A stretch of DNA of 10,908 nt, from the NCBI GenBank assembly GCA_004151065.3, contig NWUY0300006054.1, positions 10,828-21,735 on the forward strand, written 5' to 3'. This DNA comes from Larix sibirica (lineage: Eukaryota > Streptophyta > Pinopsida > Pinales > Pinaceae). The notes under the pieces were generated by a model. That model had not been told where the DNA came from. It saw nothing but the letters and a program-made list of their open reading frames with translations, and did not search any database. Below, piece after piece: positions 1 to 7,310 of this stretch (the stretch's first letter is position 1; each line of letters starts with the position of its first letter). The position numbers and the translations under genes were made by a program.

Positions 1-321
1 TCCTTAATGCATCTCTTTCACTAGCACTTCAATTTCATTTTCCAATAGGAATCTAAGCCATAATCCTTCATGATCCTTCCAATGAATATCCTAGTCTATG
101 GTGCAATATTTTATTGCTTTAATCTTTAGATATCTTCTTTGTGATTTATCTAGACTTTAAGGACAAGAGACCGTGGCCAATAAGTGCAAAATATCATGAT
201 ACTAGTTAGATTTATAGTAACGTTCATGAACATAATCATTCACCTCATTTTTCCAACTCTCTTCTTGATCTGCACATACCATGTTTAATCTGATTTCTTG
301 TAAATTTGCCTCTGCCATCAA
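1..321 (-). pseudogene. Integrase N-terminal region and RNase H-integrase linker, gypsy pol, broken and cut by window edge
   Basis: Downstream of the second RNase H the coding signal jumps to another frame at about 321 and continues to the window edge. The frame starts LMAEANLQ at 321, passes a stretch beginning SLDKSQRRYLKIKAIKYC, then WKDHEG and finally KEMH just before the edge. The pattern RR-x-LK-x-KAIKYC followed by W(K)D and a histidine-rich start is the usual lead-in to the zinc-binding HHCC part of plant gypsy integrases, which binds the DNA ends before insertion. Four stops interrupt it (two TAG, two TAA, the last at 6-4). The catalytic core would lie outside the window. A one-base indel at about 321 explains the frame change. 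Identification is firm as pol linker and moderate as integrase. Confidence 0.75.
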
Positions 322-1755
322 CTTTCAAATCCCATTCCTTTCACCAACTTGGTGGGTCTCATAACCAAATCAAACTCTTGAATTTTGGTGATCCACCTAC
401 CCCATCTCCCATCTGCTTGAGGTTGACATAAAATTTGCTTAACATCAACATGTGGTACAAAAGCAATTATTTGTGATTGTAGGACATATTCCCTGAAATA
501 TTTAAGGGCTTTGACTAATGCACACGCTTGTTTCTCCATAATTTTGTATTTGGGTGTACCATCCTTGAGGCCTTTACTAAAAAATGTGACTGGCTGCTCA
601 AACTGATCATCCTTCTTTTGCAATAGGACTACAACTACAGTGTAGTCTAAATCGAATGAGAAAATCAAGAAATCTTTTTCACAATTTGGGATAATTAGTA
701 CTGGGGATTCTCCTAGTTCCCTTTTAATGGAAGCAAAAAATTCTCTTGATTTGTCATCCCATATAACCTCTAGATCCTTTTTTAGCATTTGAGTCTTGTA
801 TTTAGTTACTTAAGAAAAAATTGGAACAAACCTTCTCAAGCAATTTATTTTGCCAATAAATTATTGCAAGCCCTTTTTGTGTCTAGGAAGGGGAATAATA
901 CTAATGGATTCCACTCGGTTAGGATCAATCTTTACTCCTCGCATTGACACTAGGTGACATAGCAATTTCCCTTCTTCCATCCTCAAAAAATATTTATTTG
1001 GGTCAAGGGATATGCTAAATTGCCTTCATCTTTCAAATACTTCTCTCAGATGTTGGATATGATCTCTGGCTTTATTTGAGTATACTGTCAAGTCATCTAA
1101 GTAAATAACAATGAACCTACCTTTTATATTTGCAAAGGAGAAATCCATGGCCCTATGAAAAGTAGCTCCTGCATTGATCATTCCGAACATAATGATTTGA
1201 TATGCAAAGGTCCCACATAGGGTGGTGAATATGGTCTTCAGAACATCATCAAGATCCATTATCACTTGATTATAACCTGAAAAACCATCTAGCATAGACA
1301 TTTTCTCTGAACCTACCACTTTATATAACATTTGATCCATCTTAGGCAAAGGATAATTATCTTTCAAAGAATCTCTATTAAGATTTCTGAAATCTACACA
1401 AATCCTTATCTCTCCATTCTTTTTTCTAGCTAGAACTAGATTTTCGACCCATTATGAATATCAGACTGGTATGATGATCTTGGCTTGGATCAACTTTGTT
1501 ACTTCCTTTCCAATTAAGGGAAACATCATAGGGTTTACTTGGCGTTGCTTTTTCTTGAAATTCTTAGAATCCTCTCTCAATGGAATTTGATGTTGAAAAA
1601 TATAAGGATTATAAGTCTTGAGATCTTCATACCCTGATGCAAACACATCCTCAAATTGCTTGAACAACTCTATATATTTATGTTTTTCTTTTCTTGTTAA
1701 ACCTTTGGATAGTTTAATGATTTTGGGATGTGCTTCATCTCTTAAGTTTTACTTC
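318..1755 (-). pseudogene. Reverse transcriptase and second RNase H, gypsy pol
   Basis: This is the polymerase core that copies element RNA into DNA inside virus-like particles. Reading right to left: a pre-RT segment with FEDVFASGYEDLKTY (about 1665-1620), the finger motif KNGEIRICVDFRNLNR (about 1405-1360), motif A SMLDGFSGYNQ (about 1298-1266), NAGATF (about 1173-1156), and the active site YLDD at 1103-1092. All three catalytic aspartates remain. The RNase H follows, with VLLQ, EQP-x-TFFSKGL, KY-x-IMEKQA and ALVKALKYFREY. Its usual TDH motif reads VPH, so a catalytic Asp is absent, as is known for the original RNase H of dual-RNase-H elements. The frame is continuous but carries stops: TAG 1757-1755, TAA 1751-1749, TGA 1463-1461, TAA 1454-1452, TGA 1028-1026, TAA 863-861, TAA 812-810. 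It cannot make a full protein. Confidence 0.93.
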
Positions 1756-2120
1756 TATACCTTAGTCGCATCAGGTTTGATAGTTGGCTTCAATGGCAGT
1801 TCATCAGAGCCAAACAACATTTCTAAAGGAACCAATCCTTTTGGTATGTAATTGGTATTGAGATATATGACCCTTTGTCCTCCTATAATTTTTGATGAAT
1901 TTCCCTGCTTACCATCCTCTAAATCAACATCTTCTTCACCTTTTTCCTCCTTTGAATTAGTATGCATTCTTGTGTATTCTTCAATTAGATTTAAGAATTT
2001 CTTAATATGTTCATCATCTTCAAATACTTGCCATTGCTTGATGTTGTCAGGAATTCCATCCATATGCATTTCTTTGAAAGCATAGGACAAATGACTAATT
2101 TCAGGAGGCAAAAAATCTAC
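1756..2120 (-). pseudogene. Pol linker between first RNase H and reverse transcriptase
   Basis: This segment lies in the same frame as the RNase H upstream and the reverse transcriptase downstream. It is open from about 2237 to 1758, which makes it one of the best-preserved parts of pol. It holds IPDNIKQWQVFEDDEHIKKF (about 2054-1995), an acidic patch rich in EEKGEEDVDLEDG (about 1950-1905), and NYIPKGLVPLEMLF (about 1853-1812). I recognise these blocks as the conserved spacer that joins RNase H to RT in an abundant plant gypsy family. No enzymatic function is known to me; it is probably a tether between the two nuclease and polymerase modules. Its presence supports the view that RNase H upstream of RT is the normal layout of the family and not a local rearrangement. 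Confidence 0.7.
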
Positions 2121-2515
2121 TATTGAATTAGCCAAATTATCTTCCCAATGGTTCACTTCTCTAGATATAGCTATCATATTTATAGCTTCAAATAAATTAT
2201 CAAACAAATCCCAGAGTGCATGCTTGTATTGTCTCATCCCGGGATGTTTTGATGGCTACCTTCCTCTTACTTGATTGACTATTAATTATGAATATCCAAA
2301 TATTTTTATCTGAGTGACACCCATCTTTCTTGCTTCTTCTAGCCCTAGTATTCGTGCTTCGTATTCTGGTACATTGTTTGTACAGTCAAAATAAAGCTTG
2401 AAAGAACAGGGGAATTCTTTACCAAATGGATACTTGAGAAACACACCAACTCCATTCCCATTTTTATTATTGGCCCATTAAAGAACAACTCCCATATCCC
2501 AGAGGTATCTAAAGG
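2120..2515 (-). pseudogene. First RNase H-like domain (archaeal-type, RVT_3-like), upstream of RT
   Basis: RNase H removes the RNA strand of the RNA-DNA hybrid during reverse transcription. The domain starts WELFFNGP (about 2496-2470), shifts frame by one base, then runs NGNGVGVFLKYPFGKEF, FDCTNNVPEYEA (about 2390-2355), ILGLEEARKMGVTQIKIFGYS (ending 2289), LIVNQVRG, and, after a stop, RQYKHALWDL and SREVNHWEDNLANS (to about 2124). The TNN-x-x-EYEA glutamate is present. The first catalytic Asp is lost (FDG reads FNG) and the second (GDS) reads GYS, with TAT at 2294-2292. Stops lie at 2288-2286 (TAA) and 2258-2256 (TAG). The C-terminal RE-x-N-x-x-(A/E)D-x-LA block is typical of RVT_3-like domains. 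Placement before RT, not after the ordinary RNase H, is notable. Confidence 0.85.
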
Positions 2516-3240
2516 TGGTTCTTCAACATCCATCAACGGTTCTATTTGGTTTTGGGAAGGAATTCTGTGACCAAGGAGGAAGGTTCCTAAATCATCAGAA
2601 GTATAGGCAGGAAAATTAGTGGGATTTATTGGATCACTGATGACATTGGTAATTTTGGGTTCTCTATACAGCCGAAAATTCCCCCCTAAATACCAAGATG
2701 GTGGCATAAGACATATCAAACTGAATAATTCTCCCAATAGAGGTTCTCTAGTGCTTGGATAACAACATACCATATGAGGGCAGGGCGTTAGCTATGCCTA
2801 CATCCATCATGATGATTATTTTAGGAATTTGTACCAACCCTACCACTAAACCTTTGATCATTCCTAGGCATTGGACTCTTTTGGAATCAAAAGAGAATAG
2901 GTCTTTATATTGTGTCATGATATCTATGCCAAGCTTTTCCATGACTGCTAGAGGCATTAAAGAATGATATGCGCTAGAATCATATAAACAATTATGCAAA
3001 TGAAATTTATGGAATTCCAAAGTCATGTAGAAAGGGGGAGTAATATGATTTGTTTCATCAAGCATATTCCCAAGAATTATTTTGGGGGCATCATCTTGCA
3101 TATTAATCTGATCACCTTGTAGGGGAGGTTCATCACTCAAACCCATTACATTAGAGGAAGAGTTGGCTAACTTATCTAAGATAGGAGGAGCCTTGATTCC
3201 TACATGGATATTGGGGTCTTTAAGGCCCATATAAGAGGAT
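2516..3240 (-). pseudogene. Aspartic protease (retropepsin-like) and following linker, gypsy pol
   Basis: The protease would cut the Gag-Pol polyprotein in the particle. From about 3240 the frame runs through an acidic linker to LHNCLYDSSAYHSLMP (about 3005-2958), which matches the active-site loop of plant gypsy proteases, where D-S-G-A is expected. Here the glycine is Ser (DSS), which should abolish activity. The flap and core follow: KRVQCLGMIKGLV, QIPKIIIMMDVG and the closing LPSYGMLLS (about 2775-2749). A stop comes just after, then QFDMSYATILVF in the same frame. At a run of six C on the plus strand (2681-2686) the frame changes to one reading FRLYREPKITNVISDP. This open stretch leads to the first RNase H. 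Upstream, a run of nine T on the plus strand (3242-3250) marks another frame change from gag. Confidence 0.82.
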
Positions 3241-3995
3241 ATTTTTTTTTGTGAGTAGGGAACCTCAAGACTTTGGACAAAAATGTTGGTATTTTAAGCT
3301 TACTGACTTCATGCTTAATATCAAAAGTAGGAGCAAGGAGAAGACCTGTTTTTGGTACCTTGGCAACTAGAGGTTGATTTATTGGCATTTTCAATGGGTG
3401 TAGTTGCACTTTGTTGACTTATGAACCTTTGACATTTGGCTTGATAGGAATGATAGGTTGTTTGACATTTGTAGCCTTCAAGACCAAATCTCTTTTTGGT
3501 TGTTGTGTAACCTTACCGTTATCCCTTCGATTCTCATTATAAGGCTTGGATGGTCCATCTCGCCTGATATTCTAAGCATTAGGTTGAGGCCTTAGGTCAT
3601 ACACCCTCCTTAATTCTAGCATAACATTATCAGTGACCATTTGTAATTGGGTAGGAGATAGATCTGGCATTATTTCTTCTTGAAGCATCACTTCTTCTTT
3701 GAGGATATATTCCTCATCTCCTGCTATACACATACCTTCATATCCCAACAAGTATTCTTCACTTTCAATCTCATCTGACTAAAAATTCATATTAAGGCTC
3801 AAGGAAGGATTCAATAGATCTAGCTGCTCAGGCTTGCAGAACTCCTCATATCCTCATCCGCCGATAGAGCAACACTATGAGGTGGTATGGGAAACTGTTT
3901 AGCATTTGGGTTTTCTCACCTTATTGCTCGTTGTGGTGCCATCAAAGGGGAATGTTGATGTGAATATATGACCTGCTTGCTAAAGGAGGAGAAGC
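3240..3995 (-). pseudogene. Gag C-terminal linker / pre-protease segment, gypsy gag
   Basis: Coding signal continues upstream of the protease in another frame. It shows an acidic block (SDEIESEEYLLGYEG, about 3780-3735), ELRRVYDLRPQPN (about 3622-3583), a basic, Asn/Lys-rich stretch with NENRRDNGK, and the block FDIKHEVSKLKIPTFLSKVL (about 3330-3270) that in plant gypsy elements sits just before the protease. Stops interrupt it at about 3780, 3576 and 3420. Further right, 3985-3840, a weaker Pro/Gln-rich reading (SPLMAPQ, IPPHSVALSADED) probably belongs to the same gag region, with one stop and a frameshift near 3850. No CCHC zinc knuckle was found. This is a structural-protein remnant; the exact gag domain cannot be named. 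Confidence 0.6.
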
Positions 3996-4090
3996 AACCC
4001 AAAAATGGTCCTTAAAGTAGTTCCCAATCTATTTGAAATAGCTCCTTTTCACGGGAATAAGGACCCCGTTGCCACAAAGTGATTGTTGCT

Positions 4091-4560
4091 CCTTTAAAAG
4101 TAAACTTTGTTGTGAATATTATCCTAAATTCCTAAATGCAAAAGTTTACTTTAAAAGGAATGCAAACTAACATACGTGCCTGATGCAATCTAATCTATGT
4201 GCAATTTTTAGTAGCTGCAGCTAGTCAATTTTAGTAGCCAAGAAAAACAGTTTCGGTAGCTATTGAAAATTTTGTTAAATATTTTAAAACTAAATCTAAN
4301 GCTTATCATTGACAGGACAGTCACATTGTTTTAAACCTTCGAATAAAATAAACTAGTTTTCATTATTTTGTTTTATTTAAAATTGGTAATGTTAGATCTG
4401 ATCTATATGTTTATTGGTTAGTATAACACTTACCTAATCTTTCAGATATGATTGTTATGAGTCTACAATCACATTTTCTAGGTTTAGTTTAGTTTAAGTA
4501 GATCAACTTAAATTTACTTTTACTTGTATTCTTTTTGTTTATATTTTTTTCCTTTGTCAC
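4091..4560. other. AT-rich non-coding stretch inside gag, with an 18-bp inverted repeat
   Basis: No coding signal was found on either strand. The stretch is strongly AT-rich and lies where the gag capsid domain is expected, between the gag N-terminal remnant (4560-5015) and the gag C-terminal linker. At its left end an inverted repeat pairs 4091-4108 with 4141-4158 (17 of 18 positions match, 32-base spacer). Position 4300 is an unresolved base (n). The stretch may be a replaced or eroded capsid region or a small insertion; no target duplication was seen. Confidence 0.5.
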
Positions 4561-5015
4561 AAAAACTTTTAGATCTTCCTTTGTAGGAAGAAAGATCCAT
4601 GTTGGATTACCCACGTAGTTCCAACAAAGGCTTGATATCTATCAGAGTTAGCTATACCAAACAGTCTAAGGATAGAATAATTCTTGCATAGGGTTATTTG
4701 AAGAATTTAGATTGGGCTTTCTCTTTTGCGTTGTTTCCTCGAACCCTTCCAACACACCCGAGGCCTCAACAGGAAGTTATTCAACTGATCCGCAATGCCA
4801 CTAAGGTGTCCTTCCTCAATCAAACTCTTAGAATCATTAGAACTAGAATTGTTTTCTTCTTGTTCGTGTTCTATTTCTGGTTCTTGATTTTATTCCTCTG
4901 CCCCTTCAGAGGGTGGAATATTGTAGTCTAGTATTCTCCTTGGCGCAAGGAAATATCTCTATTCAGGGTAGATTCCTTGAATCCTTTTGGACCTATGCAA
5001 AGTTTGATCGAACAT
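4560..5015 (-). pseudogene. Gag N-terminal remnant, gypsy element
   Basis: A minus-strand ATG at 5015-5013 sits in a CCACCATG context, which suits plant and animal initiation. It opens MFDQTLHRSKRIQGIYPE, then a stop, then a frame with RRILDYNIPPSEGAEE, a stop, NQEPEIEHEQEENNSSSNDS and SLIEEGHLSGIADQLNN (to about 4775). After a frameshift near 4770 the reading continues VLEGFEETTQKRKPNLN and stops at about 4680. The basic SKRIQG start followed by an acidic Glu/Asn/Ser-rich stretch is like the N-terminal part of several plant gypsy Gags, but no capsid motif is visible and I cannot match it to a named family. Its position, after the leader and before the pol remnants on the same strand, supports gag. 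Confidence 0.5.
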
Positions 5016-5319
5016 GGTGGCTCACAGAAGACACAAAGGAGGAAGTCTATAAAATTAAGAAATAAAACAAACAACACACACTAAAAAGTTCCTGAAAATA
5101 TTTACACAAATATAAATACTCTTCCAATGAAAAACACTTATTTGTTTTGGGATAAATACTATTCTATGAAGAGCCGCAATTAAGGACATTTCAGAGGTAA
5201 GCTTGGGATTATTAGGGCCCAAGACCAACCAACAAAGATCGATAGATAGTTACCTTAATATTCAACGCCTCAATCACTAGAGGTGCAAGAGCTTCCCTTT
5301 GACAAATACCCTCCCAAGG

Positions 5320-5352
5320 ACCTGAGACACAGATCCTATGTCTGTCTCAGGT
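5320..5352. repeat. Inverted repeat (hairpin) in leader
   Basis: ACCTGAGACA at 5320-5329 pairs perfectly with TGTCTCAGGT at 5343-5352 across a 13-base loop. It could fold in the leader RNA, for instance as a packaging or dimer signal, but that role is a guess. Confidence 0.5.
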
Positions 5353-5781
5353 GCCACAAGATATTCCCCTTGTAGTGACCTATGAGGGACCTAGGAGATA
5401 TTGCAACTAAGGTTACCACTTCACGTTAGGTAGTCGAGTAGGACAATCATTGGAAAGGGATTCTGCAAATGTGAATGGAACGCAGGACATAATTCCTAGA
5501 CCTGAAGCTATCAGTGAGAAGTGGTGTCACCCCAAGGACTTTCCATGCCTGAAAAACTCCCAGACTCGCATAACCCCACTAATCCAAGCAATAAGAGACA
5601 ATATGCCCACTTGGACTAGTTTAACCTACCGCTTGATGCCTGTTTGGGATGTGCTTTCCCGACAAGTACTTCACAACACATATTTCCAAGGTCCTAGAAC
5701 CTAGACTATTAGATGGGTTTCTATCAAAATGAAAATCTCATAGATTCTTTTTATAATGCTTTCTCCTTTTCAAAAATAGCG

Positions 5782-5802
5782 TTTTCAAAAACTTTTTGAA
5801 AA
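5782..5802. repeat. Near-perfect palindrome, 10-bp arms with a 1-base centre
   Basis: TTTTCAAAAA at 5782-5791 is followed by one base and then TTTTTGAAAA at 5793-5802. An additional partial copy of the left arm lies at 5767-5775. In AT-rich DNA such palindromes can arise by chance or slippage. Confidence 0.55.
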
Positions 5803-5899
5803 GAAGAAAACTAAGTGAAGCTAAAAACTTTCAAACGCAAAAGCACTAGTATCCACTCTTTGAAAATGAAAGATGAAGCACCATTGGGTGCAACTAAAG

Positions 5900-6125
5900 A
5901 TTTTCAAATGAAAATGCATTTTCTTACACTCTTTATAATGAAATATGGAGCATTTTTCAAACCACCAAATCAACTCTTTCAATGCAAATGCAATCTTTCA
6001 AATGCACATGCAAGTCTTTCATTTTTTGCTTTTTCAAACCAAATACAACCTTTTGAAATCCAACTTTTTTGTTTTATGCAAATGCAACTTTTTTCTTTTT
6101 TTTATGAGAATGCAACTTTTGAACA
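5900..6125. repeat. Low-complexity stretch with recurrent AATGCAA and CTTTTT words
   Basis: The word AATGCAA recurs at 5981-5987, 5987-5993, 6081-6087 and 6109-6115, with AATGCATT at 5913-5920 and AATGCACATGCAA at 6001-6013. Most are followed by CTTT or CTTTTT. The 12-mer AATGCAACTTTT occurs at 6081-6092 and 6109-6120. Spacing is irregular, so this is a degenerate simple repeat and not a clean tandem array. The open frames that cross it are a by-product of its composition. Confidence 0.6.
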
Positions 6126-6856
6126 ACATCTCAAACTAATACAAGAAAAAGAAATGAGAAATATATGCCTATCAATCTAGTGAAAATAGCTTCTAACACT
6201 AGACGCTTCATCCACAGGCCAAAGCCATGTTTGAGAAGAAACAAGTTCTTAGACTCAAACAAGATACTAGGTATACTAGGTAGCAAGGTTTTGGAAGCTA
6301 ATTTTGTTCAAATGTAGAACAAACAGTAGCACAAACAAGGAGGGTATGGTTCTGAGACTTACACACTTAAGGCTTATCAATCACTTAAATCAAAAAATGA
6401 AAAGGTGACCAAGCACTGAAGACTTCAAATCCTTTCATAAAATTTTGACTTAAACTTATGCTAAACACACACAAACACCACCCAAAATCTTCCAGGAAGG
6501 CCACAAAGCAACCTACATTACTCAGACAATCCAAACAAACCAATACTTTTAAAAAAAGAAGGGTAAAACTAAGAAAATATCTCAAATACTAGGCATTCAC
6601 TTATTTGTAGAAGGTTGCTTGCGTACCATTCGCACTTGTGCAAACCCTTAGGTGTGAATACACCCTACCATTCTCTACTGCAAGTACTATTTCCTTTGAA
6701 TGGACCTTGTAGTGGAATAAAAGGTAGAAAAACTCAGGAAAATTCAAAAATATTGAAATTTTAAGGTGTTCTTGGTATGTATAATCCTAATAGAGACTCT
6801 AAATCCCAATAATTAATAGAGAAAACACTTGTTAAGGCCCCATATAAGTTGGTTTC

Positions 6857-6874
6857 TCCCCAACAAAGATGCCA
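6857..6874 (-). other. Primer binding site, tRNA-Asp type, degenerate
   Basis: On the minus strand the 18 bases read TGGCATCTTTGTTGGGGA. Against TGGCGCCGTTGCCGGGGA, the common plant gypsy site complementary to the 3' end of tRNA-Asp, 13 of 18 positions match. Four of the five differences are transitions of the kind caused by decay of methylated cytosine. It fixes the element's 5' end: LTR to its right, leader and gag to its left, in agreement with the pol orientation. Confidence 0.68.
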
Positions 6875-6878
6875 TTTC

Positions 6879-7310
6879 TGTTGTACATAAATTAATCTTA
6901 TGATTGGGATGACATCACTAACATACATAAAGAAAGGAGATTGAAATAGAAGACTCTATCAACAATCAAACAAACTCATACTCATGCAACCACATTTAGA
7001 CCGAGCAAATTTGTATTACAAAGAGATTAAGGGAAGAAAGCTTGTGCACCTTGTTTATGATGGTTGAGCCAAGCCACTTATTGCTCTGCTCCAAATTTAC
7101 TCCAAATTGCCCAAACTTTAACCTACAAAATAGATAGAACAACCTTCCTCAAACATATTTGACCATAATAAAGACTATCAATGAATTGAAAGATACCAAC
7201 AACATAATCATATTAATCAAATTTCAATATATAAACATTAATATCTTTATCAATCATGAAATTAGCTTAGAATTAGGGGAAGGGAAAGATGCCAAATCTC
7301 TATTTAAACA
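6879..7310 (-). repeat. Part of the 5' LTR of the gypsy element (R/U5 and core promoter); upstream limit not found
   Basis: Read on the minus strand, the LTR should end with ...ACAACA just before the primer binding site. The plus strand shows TGTTGT at 6879-6884, four bases from it, which fits an LTR end with a short spacer. Going upstream there is about 390 bp of non-coding AT-rich DNA, then a TATA-like box at 7308-7300. The U3 part must lie to the right of that, but its start cannot be set because the 3' LTR is outside the window. The call rests on the primer site, the CA end and the TATA-like box, not on a seen LTR pair. Confidence 0.5.
7300..7308 (-). promoter_or_regulatory. TATA-like box of the gypsy LTR
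   Basis: The minus strand reads TTTAAATAGAG ending at 7298, close to the plant LTR form TATAAATAGAG. It lies about 425 bp upstream of the LTR end, so transcription would start near 7270 and run into U5, the primer site and the leader. No start site can be proven from sequence. Confidence 0.4.

Larger units (their letters stand above)
5016..6856 (-). other. Leader between primer binding site and gag of the gypsy element
   Basis: About 1.8 kb separate the primer binding site from the proposed gag ATG. No convincing open frame was found on the minus strand. The part at 5200-5710 is richer in GC than its surroundings and holds a 10-bp stem (5320-5329 with 5343-5352). The part at 5755-6150 is low-complexity, rich in poly-A/T and AATGCAA-type words. 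The part at 6180-6840 shows nothing recognisable apart from a GGTGTGAAT/ATTCGCAC word pair. A long leader is known for some large plant gypsy elements, some with an extra upstream ORF; none is visible here. Later insertions within the leader cannot be excluded. Confidence 0.5.
1..7310 (-). mobile_element. Degenerate Ty3/Gypsy LTR retrotransposon, Tat-like, 3' part outside window
   Basis: Read on the minus strand, the stretch holds, in order, part of a 5' LTR, a primer binding site, a long leader, gag remnants, aspartic protease, RNase H, reverse transcriptase, a second RNase H and the first residues of integrase. That is a Ty3/Gypsy layout, and the extra RNase H is the hallmark of the plant Tat group of non-chromoviral elements. 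The pol frame from about 2470 to 321 keeps one reading frame with nine internal stops, so decay there has been mostly by point mutation. The upstream boundary of the LTR and the whole 3' end (rest of integrase, polypurine tract, 3' LTR) are not visible, so target duplication and insertion age cannot be read. The group assignment is inference from domain order and motifs. Confidence 0.88.

Noticed and set aside
1618-2085. Two plus-strand open frames of 77 codons each
   Set aside because: They lie antisense to well-recognised gypsy pol sequence and have no motif of their own.
2755-2967. Plus-strand open frame of 70 codons
   Set aside because: It is antisense to the gypsy protease, whose motifs are clear on the other strand.
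4091-4158. Possible MITE
   Set aside because: The inverted repeat is too short overall (68 bp) and no target duplication flanks it.
4698-4931. Plus-strand open frame with a hydrophobic, Phe-rich C-terminal end
   Set aside because: It looks like a membrane segment, but it is antisense to an acidic Glu/Asn-rich gag remnant; the hydrophobic run is the complement of those codons.
5450-5704. Plus-strand open frame of 84 codons
   Set aside because: No motif, homolog or transcript signal is recognised; kept only as part of the GC-richer island finding.
5815-6180. Plus-strand Phe/Lys-rich open frames (121 and 64 codons)
   Set aside because: They follow the low-complexity AATGCAA/CTTTTT tract, so composition explains them.
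6385-6585. Minus-strand 66-codon frame with signal-peptide-like start
   Set aside because: The Phe/Leu richness comes from A-rich plus-strand sequence in the leader; there is no support for a gene.
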